Shown here: in pieces, positions 55,371 through 63,971 of the stretch
Layout: each line of letters starts with the position of its first letter
Position numbering within the stretch: position 1 is the first letter of the stretch
Origin: KBS-96 sp963722585
GTDB lineage: Bacteria; Acidobacteriota; Terriglobia; Bryobacterales; Bryobacteraceae
Length of the DNA stretch: 64,000 nt
Direction: 5' to 3'
NCBI GenBank assembly: GCA_963722585.1
Contig: CAVRNU010000035.1
Span: 92,059 to 156,058 of the forward strand
Notes under the pieces: model-generated
Told to the model about the DNA's origin: nothing
The model's database searches: none
Seen by the model: the letters and a program-made list of their open reading frames with translations, nothing else
Program-made: the position numbers and the translations under genes

Positions 55371-56198
55371 TTATTGCGTTTGTTCAAAGCGGATGGAGCT
55401 GTCAACGCTTGCACGAGCGAATTGCGAGTTATTCAGCGCCAGGCTGATATCCCGGTTCACGAAGAATACAGCGCGCAAGCGGAACTCGGTGCCAAAGCTT
55501 ACGGGAAACCAGACTCCATTATCGAATCGCTGGTATTCCACATTAAAGCCCAGGCCAGGGAGATCGGTACCGAGCATGGTTCTGACCAAGAAAGGGATAC
55601 GGCGCGAGAGCTTGGTCGCAACATGGATCGGTTGAAATTCCTGCTTATCGATCCATGCCTCACCCGCCCACGTGAAATCTTCCTTATCCCTCGGTGCGAA
55701 GGAAATTAGATAGGCCGCCCGTCCCTTGATTTCAGCCTCGCCGTCCAGCCTGAAGCGGTAGTTTTTCTGTTCCTCGCTGGTCAGCGGGAAGAGGTCTTTG
55801 CCGAGCCCGTCCTTCGATTTGTCGTCGGTCAGGTCGTTTCTGAAGTCGCCGACCAATTCCCCATCAAGGCTATCGCGGTCCGGCACATCCGGCCCGTGAA
55901 AGTGGATGTAAGTTCCCTTTTTCCAGTACTGCCCGGCTAAGGATTTCAGTTGCTTTTTGTTCCCTTCAGGGGTGGGCGTCACTTCGGAGATCGCCGTTTC
56001 CTCCCGCATCAGCTTTCCGCTGGTGCGCCTGGTCACTACTTTGATTTGCTGCTGATAAACGTAGTTGCGGCGCTGGTTCACGGCCCGATCCTGATTGGCG
56101 GCGACACGGCTCATGATCTGATCGGCCGTAAGCCCCGCGCCCGCGCACCTGGAAGCGCATGTTGCGAGACATAGCGCAAGCGGAAGGAATCGCAGCAT
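55371..56198 (-). CDS. Exported LolA-like (outer-membrane-lipoprotein-sorting-fold) protein
   Basis: Product is about 275 residues starting MLRFLPLALCLATCASRCAG, a signal peptide. TADQIMSRVAANQDRAVNQR then YVYQQQIKVVTRRTSGKLMR, WAGEAWIDKQEFQPIHVAT, and PGLGFNVEYQRFDNGVWFPV are typical of the LolA/LolB-like fold used in lipoprotein handling or outer-membrane assembly. Its exact role is unknown. It is 5 bases from the convergent kinase gene. An upstream start at 56249 is rejected because the signal peptide would be disrupted. Confidence 0.7.
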   Translation of the reverse strand: MLRFLPLALCLATCASRCAGAGLTADQIMSRVAANQDRAVNQRRNYVYQQQIKVVTRRTSGKLMREETAISEVTPTPEGNKKQLKSLAGQYWKKGTYIHFHGPDVPDRDSLDGELVGDFRNDLTDDKSKDGLGKDLFPLTSEEQKNYRFRLDGEAEIKGRAAYLISFAPRDKEDFTWAGEAWIDKQEFQPIHVATKLSRRIPFLVRTMLGTDLPGLGFNVEYQRFDNGVWFPVSFGTEFRLRAVFFVNRDISLALNNSQFARASVDSSIRFEQTQ

Positions 56199-56326
56199 TT
56201 CAAGGACCGTCCAGATAATAATACGAATCGCACGGACGTTATGGCGCAAAAAAGATTGAGAGCAAGGGCAAGGGGAACACCAGAGGGACTCGCTGTATAA
56301 TCCCTCTACCGTCGATCAACAAACTT

Positions 56327-58153
56327 ATGAGTCCCCAGAAGCTATTCGCACCCATCATTGTTGCTTTCGTGATCGCGCTCGTTCCCGCGCAAGTTCCGAA
56401 AAAGAAGATCACTCGAGCTGCCGATCTGCCCGTTTTTCAGTACAAGATCGACGGCAAGGTGGAAGACCTCATTCAGTCGGAGGGAGCATTCCGCCCGCTG
56501 GCGGCTCAGATCCGCCGGGACGTTGAGTCGGTGCTGCGGGACTATGATGTCGAAGATCGAGCGACGAAGCGTTCGCTACTCGCTACGCTTGTGGCCCTGG
56601 ACGTTCTCGAAAAGCGCGATGGCGACGCGCGCGCCAAGCTGGCCGAGATCAAATCTCTGGAGGACAAGCCAGCACAGAAGGCAATCAGCGGGCTGGTGAC
56701 AAGCGCGATTCTGGAAGCGCGTGCCCAGGCTCCTGAAGAGAATTCTCAACAATATCGACAGGTCTTGTATCAAGCGCTGAAGCGCTCGTTGGATGGGCTG
56801 AATTACGAGTTAGTGCAGAACGATCTTAAATACACCAAAGCGGGCATTGAAATTACAACGCGGGCGTTAATTGTCGGGCAGATACAAAGCACGATGGATC
56901 CGGTGGTGGAAAAGACGGGGGCGCTGAGCTCGGACCTTGCCGACCGGCTGCCGGGCGCGAGGATGGTGCTCGTGGAACGGCTTCCTGTGACGCCGGTGAT
57001 CTCGGAAGCACTAAGTGGTTACCTCACAGCCCACACAGCAGAGAAGAAGGACATTTGGGCGGCTCGAAACATCGCGCTCGAACCCGGCAAGGATTATAGG
57101 CCGGTTACGCTGGCTGCCTGGGACAGCGGTGTCGACATCTCAATCTTCAAGGACCAGTTGAAAGAAACGGCCGGCGCGCCCGCCGTGATCGCCTACGATA
57201 TCGAAAATCGCAAGACGACAGGCAATCTGTATCCGTTGACAGCCGAGCAGAAAGATAAGTATAAGAATGCGGAGTCGGAATTGAAGGGCTTCTCGGATTT
57301 GCAGGCCAATGTCGACAGTGCGGAAGCAACGCAGTTACGAAAAACCATTGCCTCGCTAAAGCCGGACCAGGTACGTCCGTTTATCGAACAGATTGGCCTT
57401 TACGGAAATTACTCGCATGGAACACATGTTGCGGGGATTTTGCTGGCGGGTAATCCGTACGCACGCCTGGTGACCGCGCGCCTGACTTTCGACTATAAAC
57501 TGATCCCCGATCCCTGCCCTTCGCGGGAGCTGAGCGAGCGGGCGGCTGAATCGTCCGAGGCTTATGTCGAGTTCTTCAAGCGAAACGGCGTGCGGGTGGT
57601 GAATATGAGCTGGGGCGGCTCAGTAAAGGATTTCGAGGACGGAATGGAAAAATGCGGCATCGGCAAATCGGCGGACGAGCGGAAAAAGGAGGCACGAGAG
57701 CTTTTCGAGATCGAAAAGACGGGACTCGAGAAGGCGTTCGAATCCGCTCCGGAGATTTTGTTCATTGCCGCGGCGGGCAACGCGAACGGCGATAGCAGCT
57801 TCGGCGAGTTTATTCCGTCAAGCTTGAAACTGCCAAACCTTCTTACCGTCGGCGCGGTCGATAAAGCCGGCGACGAAGCTTCATTCACAAGTTACGGCCC
57901 GACAGTACTGGTACACGCGAATGGCTACGAGGTAGAGAGTTACATTCCTGGCGGCGATCGCGTCAGGATGTCCGGCACGTCCATGGCCTCGCCTAACGTG
58001 GCTAATCTGGCCGGAAAGGTACTCGCAGTCAACCCCAAACTCACGCCGCCCGAAGTGATCGCGCTAATCCGCGAGACAACGGAAAAAAGCGCGGACGGGC
58101 GCCGGTTTCTGATCGATCCCAAGAAGGCCGTTGCCGCGGCGCAGCGAATGTAA
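56327..58153 (+). CDS. Exported subtilisin-like serine protease (S8)
   Basis: Product is 608 residues with a signal peptide (LFAPIIVAFVIALVPA). The triad is Asp266 (AAWDSGVDIS), His364 (YSHGTHVAGIL) and Ser552 (MSGTSMASPNVANLAG); the oxyanion Asn is in IAAAGNANG. The Asp-His spacing of about 98 residues exceeds the usual 30-50 because of a Lys/Glu-rich helical insertion, and about 240 residues precede the Asp, which may include a propeptide. It would be active in the periplasm or outside. The next gene converges. Confidence 0.9.
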   Translation: MSPQKLFAPIIVAFVIALVPAQVPKKKITRAADLPVFQYKIDGKVEDLIQSEGAFRPLAAQIRRDVESVLRDYDVEDRATKRSLLATLVALDVLEKRDGDARAKLAEIKSLEDKPAQKAISGLVTSAILEARAQAPEENSQQYRQVLYQALKRSLDGLNYELVQNDLKYTKAGIEITTRALIVGQIQSTMDPVVEKTGALSSDLADRLPGARMVLVERLPVTPVISEALSGYLTAHTAEKKDIWAARNIALEPGKDYRPVTLAAWDSGVDISIFKDQLKETAGAPAVIAYDIENRKTTGNLYPLTAEQKDKYKNAESELKGFSDLQANVDSAEATQLRKTIASLKPDQVRPFIEQIGLYGNYSHGTHVAGILLAGNPYARLVTARLTFDYKLIPDPCPSRELSERAAESSEAYVEFFKRNGVRVVNMSWGGSVKDFEDGMEKCGIGKSADERKKEARELFEIEKTGLEKAFESAPEILFIAAAGNANGDSSFGEFIPSSLKLPNLLTVGAVDKAGDEASFTSYGPTVLVHANGYEVESYIPGGDRVRMSGTSMASPNVANLAGKVLAVNPKLTPPEVIALIRETTEKSADGRRFLIDPKKAVAAAQRM

Positions 58154-58181
58154 ATGGAAAAGAATTCACATCGGGAACTGC

Positions 58182-59756
58182 TTATCGCGGCTGGCTTGGC
58201 AAAGTCCACGCATAGATCACGTTGCCGACTGGCGTCAGCAGATACTGGCGGCCATCCAGCTCATAGGTGGATGGCGCGGATACCATTCTCTCTCCTAGCC
58301 CGACATGCCATAGTGTTTTGCCGCTGGCAGGGTCCAGAGCTAGCAGATTGCCGGAATTGTCGCCGGTGAACAACACTTTGCCGGCAGTGGTCAGCATGCC
58401 GGCTTCGCCTTCACCCAGTCCCAGCTCGTGCTTCCAGGCGATTTTGCCGGTTTTGTAGTCGATTGCCTCAAGAATCGAGTTGGCCCATAGGTTTCGGTCT
58501 CGGCCCGCCCAACCTTCCGGCTTGCCTTCGGCAGTCATGTAGAAAATACTCCACAGGCGCCTGGCGCTGACGAAAAAGTAACCTAGCGTGGGATCGAAAC
58601 TTGGAGCCATCCAGTTGGCCGCGCCATCGGAGCCGGGCGAAACCAGCGTGCCATCGGGCTTTGGTTCTTTTTCCTGGTTAGGTATAGGCTCTCCCCGGCC
58701 GTCGATACCCTTGGCCCAATTCGTCGCAATGAAAGGCGCGGTCAGGATGTGCTCGCCGGTGCTGCGGTCCAGCAAGAAAAAATAGCCATTCCGGCTGGCC
58801 TGCGCTAACAGCTTCCGGTGAACGCCTTTGAATTCGTCATCGAAGAGGACCGGGGTCTGCACGGCGTCCCAATCGTGCGTGTCGTGCGGGGAGGGTTGAA
58901 AATGCCAGTTAAGTTTTCCAGTATCGGGGTTCAGGGAAACGATAGAACAAGTGTAAAGATTGTCGCCTTTTCGGATATCGCCATTCAGGACCGGATTCGG
59001 ATTGCCGATGCCCCAGTAGATCTGGTTCAAGTCCGGATCGTAGGTTCCAGTCATCCAGGTCATCCCGCCGCCGTGCGCGATCGCATCGGTTCCATGAGGC
59101 CAGGTCTCTGAGCCTGGTTCGCCCGGTTTTGGTTCAGTGTTCCAGCGCCACTCCGTTCGTCCCGTATCAGGATCGACCGATTCGAGAAAACCGGGAATGT
59201 CGGTCACATCTCCCGACACGCCGACAATGACATGATTGCGAACGACAAGTGGGGCCATGGTGGCAAAATAGCCGAGCTTCGGGTCCGCCAACACAATATC
59301 CCACCGGACTTTCCCGTCCTTGCCATCGAGCGAAATCAGGTGGCAATCCGGCGTTTCGAAGTAGAGCCAGGATTTATACATGCCCACGCCGCGCTGTCCG
59401 ATGTGATCGCCTTGCGACGGGCGGTTGTAATGCCAGATAATGTGTCCGGTGCGTGCGTCGGCGGCCCAGACGTTATCCGGAACGGTGAAATAGAGGATGC
59501 CGTTCACTTCAAGCGCCATGGACTTGATGCCCACCGATTCGAGCGGCATAGCCCAGGCCAAGGTCAACCGATTGACGTTGTCCTGGTTGATTTGAGTGAG
59601 GGTGCTGTAGCGGCGGCCCGAATAGTCGCCGTTAAAGGTGGGCCAGGTATCGGTTGGCGGCTTTAACAGCAGCGAAGGATCGAGACCTTCGTCCGCCGAA
59701 AAAACAGGGAGCGCCATTGCGCCCATTAATAAGAAAGCGATAGCCAATACCTTCAT
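58182..59756 (-). CDS. PQQ-dependent dehydrogenase, methanol/ethanol family
   Basis: Product is about 524 residues starting MKVLAIAFLLMGAMALPVFS, a signal peptide. The propeller has YSTLTQINQDNVNRLTLAWA, GGGMTWMTGTYDPDLNQIYW, then GIGNPNPVLNGD, SPHDTHDWDAVQTPVLF, and YDPDLNQ-type PQQ-family blades. It would oxidise an alcohol or aldehyde in the periplasm, passing electrons to a cytochrome not encoded here. The metal type (calcium or lanthanide) cannot be read safely. The frame extends to 60026, but 59756 gives the signal peptide. Confidence 0.9.
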   Translation of the reverse strand: MKVLAIAFLLMGAMALPVFSADEGLDPSLLLKPPTDTWPTFNGDYSGRRYSTLTQINQDNVNRLTLAWAMPLESVGIKSMALEVNGILYFTVPDNVWAADARTGHIIWHYNRPSQGDHIGQRGVGMYKSWLYFETPDCHLISLDGKDGKVRWDIVLADPKLGYFATMAPLVVRNHVIVGVSGDVTDIPGFLESVDPDTGRTEWRWNTEPKPGEPGSETWPHGTDAIAHGGGMTWMTGTYDPDLNQIYWGIGNPNPVLNGDIRKGDNLYTCSIVSLNPDTGKLNWHFQPSPHDTHDWDAVQTPVLFDDEFKGVHRKLLAQASRNGYFFLLDRSTGEHILTAPFIATNWAKGIDGRGEPIPNQEKEPKPDGTLVSPGSDGAANWMAPSFDPTLGYFFVSARRLWSIFYMTAEGKPEGWAGRDRNLWANSILEAIDYKTGKIAWKHELGLGEGEAGMLTTAGKVLFTGDNSGNLLALDPASGKTLWHVGLGERMVSAPSTYELDGRQYLLTPVGNVIYAWTLPSQPR

Positions 59757-59847
59757 GAGTGCTCTTTCATTATGTGATGAACGGGAGGATTGATCTCGGG
59801 GAAGGGTGCCGGACAAGTGGACAAACCACGCGCGGCACTGCGAACGA

Positions 59848-60510
59848 TTACATGAACTTGCGCCGCTTGAACGCAGAAACATCCGCCTGCGTGAGTTGGA
59901 ACCACTCGCCTTTCTTAGGCTTTCCTGCGAATCGCTTGTGCCAGTAAGCCTCAATACCAGCGGCGTCGTCTGTCGTGATGACGTGAACCGTTTTAACCTT
60001 TTCAGGGAGCTGAATCCCAAGCTCATATTCCCTTCGGCCGGCCGCGTTCGTTTTTCCTAGCTTGAAGAAGCGCCCTGACTTGACGAGATAGACATAACCG
60101 GAGTGATACTTTACTTGAAAGTGTTGGCGGATCAGCTGTGCGATCCGATCCAGCGTCCATAATCCATTGGGAAATCCGGCCTTCTCGGCGCCCTCTCGCA
60201 AAAGGGTCTCCAACTTCTTTGAGTTCGGCCGCGCTCAAGCCGGGCGGTCTTCCTGCACGTGCGGCCTTCTTTAAGCCCGCCGCCCCTTGCTTCGCGATCT
60301 GATTCGACCAGCGCCGGACGCTTTCTCGACTTACTTTTTGAATCTCATAAAATAGAGTGATAAGAGACGCGCTAGATGCGTCTATATGAACAATGAGCCC
60401 ATCACTTGCCGTGCCACTTCCGCCTGACGCACTCCTCGATTGAGCAACTTCGCCGCTCTTATCCGCCGCCGCTCTAGCTCGTCGAAATCCCGTTTGATCC
60501 TTGCTGTTGT
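59848..60510 (-). pseudogene. IS630-type transposase N-terminus fused to a GIY-YIG (MUG113-like) domain, frameshifted
   Basis: Reading minus from about 60510: DELERRRIRAAKLLNRGVRQ then AEVARQV, an IS630 helix-turn-helix; an insertion of about 65 bases; then SRESVRRWSNQIAKQG and AARAGRPPGLSAAEL. An extra A near 60220 shifts the frame into KLETLLREGAEKAGFPNG, LWTLDRIAQLIRQHFQVKYH and directly into SGYVYLVKSGRFFKLGKTN, RREYELGIQLPEKVKTVHVI and EAYWHKRFAGKPKKGEWF, a GIY-YIG/T5orf172-type domain to a TAA at 59848. The DDE catalytic domain is absent. The 3' part may still be translated from a TTG at 60213. Spacer 60511-60709 shows no gene. Confidence 0.7.
60365..60383. repeat. Hairpin inside the IS630 relic insertion
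   Basis: AGACGC (60365-60370) and GCGTCT (60378-60383) form a perfect 6-pair stem with a 7-base loop. The hairpin lies in the roughly 65 bases that break the transposase helix-turn-helix (60339-60403). The insertion may be a tiny mobile element or a site-specific remnant; no direct repeat that would prove target duplication was found. Confidence 0.4.
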
Positions 60511-60709
60511 AGTTAACGCAAGCGGCGGCCTCCGCTAAACGCGCATCAGCCGCTTTTTCTGACGGCGAGTGCGACCCAGCAGACGCCGGATTCCCTTCAC
60601 CCGGCCACCTCGGGGAGCGTCCCGACGACCCCATCGCCTCTGAGTGCACCATTTGTTGCAGTCGCACGCGGTACGACATGAGATCGAAGTTCAATTCATG
60701 GAGAATAGT

Positions 60710-61249
60710 ATGAGCGAAACAGTTATTACAGAATCATCTGCCACAGCCATCGTCAACGCGCCAATCGAGTTTGTTGATATTGCGGACTGGGTCTTTACTC
60801 TTCCGGATGCTGAGTATCAACGCTGCTCACCAGCACACATCGCAGCCGGCTTCACAACCACCGACGACGGCCGCCGCATGTCACTAAACGTTGAGACGAT
60901 CGGAGGAAATTTGATGGTTCAGCATTACGTGGAGGACATCGGCGAGAGGCACCACGTTCGCTTACTCTCCACGTCTGATGTCGTCACGTCAACTGGACGA
61001 ACGAAGTCGGGGGTCGTGTGGGAACTCAGCGTGAAGCCCGTGGATGCGGAGCGTTGCGAGTTGACCAACCATGTCATAGGAAAGGCAACTCCAGAATACT
61101 GGGAATCGCTCGGTAGAGCCGGCATACCCTTCGAGGTTGCCAAAGCCGCTCAACATGCGGCGTCATCGGCTCATAACGCGCAGGAGACCCCTCTTTTCGC
61201 GAAGAGCATTGAGAAGAGGGCTCTCGCAAGGCGGGCAACGGCAAAATGA
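60710..61249 (+). CDS. SRPBCC-like (START-fold) ligand-binding protein
   Basis: Product is about 179 residues starting MSETVITESSATAIVNAPIE then FVDIADWVFTLPDAEYQRCS; GGAG lies 6 bases before the ATG. The first strand (ATAIVNAPIEFV) and the length suit the SRPBCC/polyketide-cyclase fold, which binds hydrophobic ligands. Annotators would probably call it a SRPBCC-family protein. An upstream frame start at 60644 is not supported. Its stop overlaps the ATG of a decayed dehydrogenase as ATGA. Confidence 0.7.
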   Translation: MSETVITESSATAIVNAPIEFVDIADWVFTLPDAEYQRCSPAHIAAGFTTTDDGRRMSLNVETIGGNLMVQHYVEDIGERHHVRLLSTSDVVTSTGRTKSGVVWELSVKPVDAERCELTNHVIGKATPEYWESLGRAGIPFEVAKAAQHAASSAHNAQETPLFAKSIEKRALARRATAK

Positions 61250-61437
61250 AGACGGTACGCTTTCACCGAACCGGCGGGCCAGAAGTTCTGGTCGTTGAAG
61301 AAATGCCCAACCATCGTGACAGTGTCTGACGCTTACGCCAGAACGATCCCGCTGCGCACGCGGCCGAAGAGGGTCATCGCTTGGTTGAAACCGCCTCTCG
61401 ACTGGAAAAGGTAATCTTGCGGCCATGGATTATCTGA
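61246..61437 (+). pseudogene. Zinc-type alcohol dehydrogenase/quinone oxidoreductase relic (both ends only)
   Basis: Translation begins MKTVRFHRTGGPEVLVVEEM, an almost textbook N-terminus of quinone oxidoreductases, but stops after 27 codons. About 90 bases later another frame reads AHAAEEGHRLVETASRLEKV then ILRPW, resembling the C-terminal helix (AAEAHR...GKVVL), ending TGA at 61435-61437. The whole catalytic and NADPH-binding middle is gone and the frame is shifted. The ATGA coupling to the upstream gene indicates the two were once one operon. Confidence 0.65.
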
Positions 61438-61502
61438 CGCCCAAGCAACACAACCTCACGTAGCCGTCGTTAACTTAATCAACCATCAATTGGTAGAAAA
61501 AC

Positions 61503-62201
61503 ATGAAGGTATTCTTTATCCTTAGCGGCTCGAAAGCGGGCTTCTGGCTTTCAGAACTTACACATCCTTACTATCTACTTGCTGAACGCGGTATCGAGGT
61601 GGATTTTGCCAGTCCCAAAGGCGGCAAGGCGGCGTGGTATGCGGAGAGCGACCCTTCCACGCCAAACTCACTGGAGCCAAACGACCTGATCAGCAAAGGA
61701 TTTCTTTCTGACCAAACATTGGTCAAAAGAGTCGAGACTACGTTGTCTTTGGCCGCTATGGATCTGAACAGCTACGATGCCGTCCATGTGGTCGGCGGCG
61801 GCGGAGCAGCGATCGATCTCTATCCGAGCCCAGAAGTAGCGGAAGTCCTTGAGCACTTCTTCGCAGAGGGGAAAGTAGTGGGAGCCATCTGCCACGGCGT
61901 CATCGCGCTCGCGAACAATCCAGAACGCATTCGAGACTGTCGGGTGACAGCGTTCTCACTGGTAGAAGATAGACAAATCGAGAAGCTGTTCGGAAAGGAC
62001 TTTATTCCAAACTTTCCGCAACCTGTCCTGGAACGCGCCGGCGTCAACTTTATTAATGTCGAGCCCTGGGGCGTATGCGTAGTGGTCGATGGCAAGCTGG
62101 TGACGGGTCAAAACCAGCAGTCCGCATCGGAATACGCCCTCGCTCTGCACCACCTGCTAACTGGGAACAACCCGGTACTCGTTGAGGCTGTTGCGGCATG
62201 A
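61503..62201 (+). CDS. DJ-1/PfpI-family (type-1 glutamine amidotransferase-like) protein
   Basis: Product is 232 residues. HSP31/DJ-1 features are LTHPYYLLAERGIEVDFASP, VHVVGGGGAAIDLYPS, and the nucleophile Cys in VGAICHGVIALAN. Members act as glyoxalases, deglycases or chaperones; which one applies is open. The next gene, a thioredoxin-reductase-like oxidoreductase, starts inside its stop (ATGA at 62198-62201), so the two are co-translated and may act together in electrophile or oxidative stress. Confidence 0.9.
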   Translation: MKVFFILSGSKAGFWLSELTHPYYLLAERGIEVDFASPKGGKAAWYAESDPSTPNSLEPNDLISKGFLSDQTLVKRVETTLSLAAMDLNSYDAVHVVGGGGAAIDLYPSPEVAEVLEHFFAEGKVVGAICHGVIALANNPERIRDCRVTAFSLVEDRQIEKLFGKDFIPNFPQPVLERAGVNFINVEPWGVCVVVDGKLVTGQNQQSASEYALALHHLLTGNNPVLVEAVAA

Positions 62202-63856
62202 TTCGAGCCGACGAGTTAGCGACGATTCCGCTCTTCCGTTGTCTCAGCGAACCACAAAGACAGCGCATTGCTGCGAACGCGGCGGAATTAAATGTCCAGG
62301 CAGGCGAATGGATCATTCGGGAGGGGGAGACGCCTTCATTCTTCGTCCTGCTGAAAGGCGCCCTCGATCTGGAGAAGGAATTCGGTGGCGCGAGTAAGGT
62401 AAGAGGGACATACAAGGTCGGTGACTTCTATGGCGAGACTCCAATGTTGCTTGACTCTCCTACGATCGCTTCACTGCGCGCAACGGAATCGTCCCGCCTG
62501 ATTCGTTTGGACCGAAACCAGTTCAAAGAACTCATCGGTTCGTCGTTGGAATGCACAAACCTGGTTGTGCAGACAATGACGAAACGATTGACGGCCATTC
62601 GTGAGTACATGCGTGAGAACAGTTCCTTGCGCGTGCTGATTGTCGGCTCCCAATACAGTCAGGAGTGCCGAGATGTCCGAGCCTTCTTGGCTCTCAATCG
62701 CATTCCGTACGAATGGGTGGATGCCGACCGGGAGCCAGAACGTGTCCCCGTCCTTGTGCCGCCGAACTTTACTGGCGCCTTTGCTGTCCTCGATAATTCG
62801 GTGTTCGTGGGAGGGCCACTCACCGCTCGCAAGGTTGCGGAAGCCCTCGGCATTAACACGAGACCCTTGAAGGCCAAATACGACGTTGTTATCGTCGGTG
62901 GGGGTCCAGCTGGACTTGGAGCGGCAGTATACGGCGCCTCCGAAGGCCTGTGCGTTCTATTGTTGGAAAAGAATGCCACCGGTGGCCAGGCCGGCACATC
63001 CTCTCGAATCGAAAACTATCTCGGGTTTCCAAATGGCATATCAGGGGACGAACTCGCCTCCAGAGCGTTGAAGCAAGCCACCCGGTTCGGCTCTGACATA
63101 GTGATGACACGCAAGGCAGAGGCGATTTGGGCGCTCTCTTCCGGGTATACCGTGAAGCTCGATGACAATATGCAAGTCGAGACCAAGGCAATTGTTCTCG
63201 CCACAGGCGTGAAGTGGAGAACGCTAGATGTGGATGGTATCGATCGCTTGATTGGGAGGGGGGTGCTATATGGGGCCACGAAAACAGAAGCTCCCACAAT
63301 CGGAGGCAAGAGGGTCTTTATCGTGGGCGCTGGCAACTCCGCCGGACAGGCTGCGATGTTTTTCTCAAGCTACGCGCGTTCAGTGACGGTCCTCGTTCGC
63401 GGAACCGGCCTCGAACAATCGATGTCCCAATATCTCATCGATCAGTTGGTGCAACGGAGCAACATCACCATTGAGCCGCAAACGCAGGTGACATCTGTCG
63501 GAGGTGCAAACTGCCTGGAGACTATACGCACGAGTAAGGAAGGTGAGGTCATGGAACGTGAGGCGGATGCGCTTTTCGTAATGATCGGAGCCCACGCGGA
63601 TACCGCCTGGCTACCGGCGGGGCTCGAACGCGACCGGAACGGCTTCGTCCGTACCGGGCGCGATGTATCCAGTTTTCCTTTTGGCCGCGAGCCTCTTTCG
63701 CTTGAGACGAACCTGCCCGGAGTCTTCTGCGTCGGCGACCTTCGCTCCGACTCCATCAAGCGAGTTTCGAGCGCTGTTGGCGAAGGAAGTATGGCTATCG
63801 CGTTCATCCATCAATATCTGGCGCTCGCGGAAGCCGGGAGAGTCTTGACCGTTTGA
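62198..63856 (+). CDS. Cyclic-nucleotide-binding domain fused to thioredoxin-reductase-like FAD oxidoreductase
   Basis: Product is 552 residues. Residues about 10-125 form a cNMP-binding fold (LFRCLSEPQRQRIAANAAEL, REGETPSFFVLLKGALDLEK, VGDFYGETPML). A glutaredoxin-like segment follows (LRVLIVGSQYSQECRDVRAF, 145-215), then the FAD/NADPH part with VIVGGGPAGL (232-240) and VFIVGAGNSAGQAA (373-386). The redox CxxC of thioredoxin reductase is missing: residues 358-365 read YGATKTEA where YCATCDG is normal. Hence the enzyme cannot pass electrons by that disulfide and may be a peroxide/quinone reductase or a redox sensor. C-terminal VFCVGDLRSDSIKRV is the FAD-binding end. Confidence 0.88.
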   Translation: MIRADELATIPLFRCLSEPQRQRIAANAAELNVQAGEWIIREGETPSFFVLLKGALDLEKEFGGASKVRGTYKVGDFYGETPMLLDSPTIASLRATESSRLIRLDRNQFKELIGSSLECTNLVVQTMTKRLTAIREYMRENSSLRVLIVGSQYSQECRDVRAFLALNRIPYEWVDADREPERVPVLVPPNFTGAFAVLDNSVFVGGPLTARKVAEALGINTRPLKAKYDVVIVGGGPAGLGAAVYGASEGLCVLLLEKNATGGQAGTSSRIENYLGFPNGISGDELASRALKQATRFGSDIVMTRKAEAIWALSSGYTVKLDDNMQVETKAIVLATGVKWRTLDVDGIDRLIGRGVLYGATKTEAPTIGGKRVFIVGAGNSAGQAAMFFSSYARSVTVLVRGTGLEQSMSQYLIDQLVQRSNITIEPQTQVTSVGGANCLETIRTSKEGEVMEREADALFVMIGAHADTAWLPAGLERDRNGFVRTGRDVSSFPFGREPLSLETNLPGVFCVGDLRSDSIKRVSSAVGEGSMAIAFIHQYLALAEAGRVLTV

Positions 63857-63971
63857 TACCTCAGATATGACGTTCCGGGAGATACCGCCCTCAACGTCCC
63901 AGAGTATTTACCGAAGCTCCGCCTTATGGCTGAAAACCGGAATATCGTAGACTGACGGGCGGCTCGATTTC

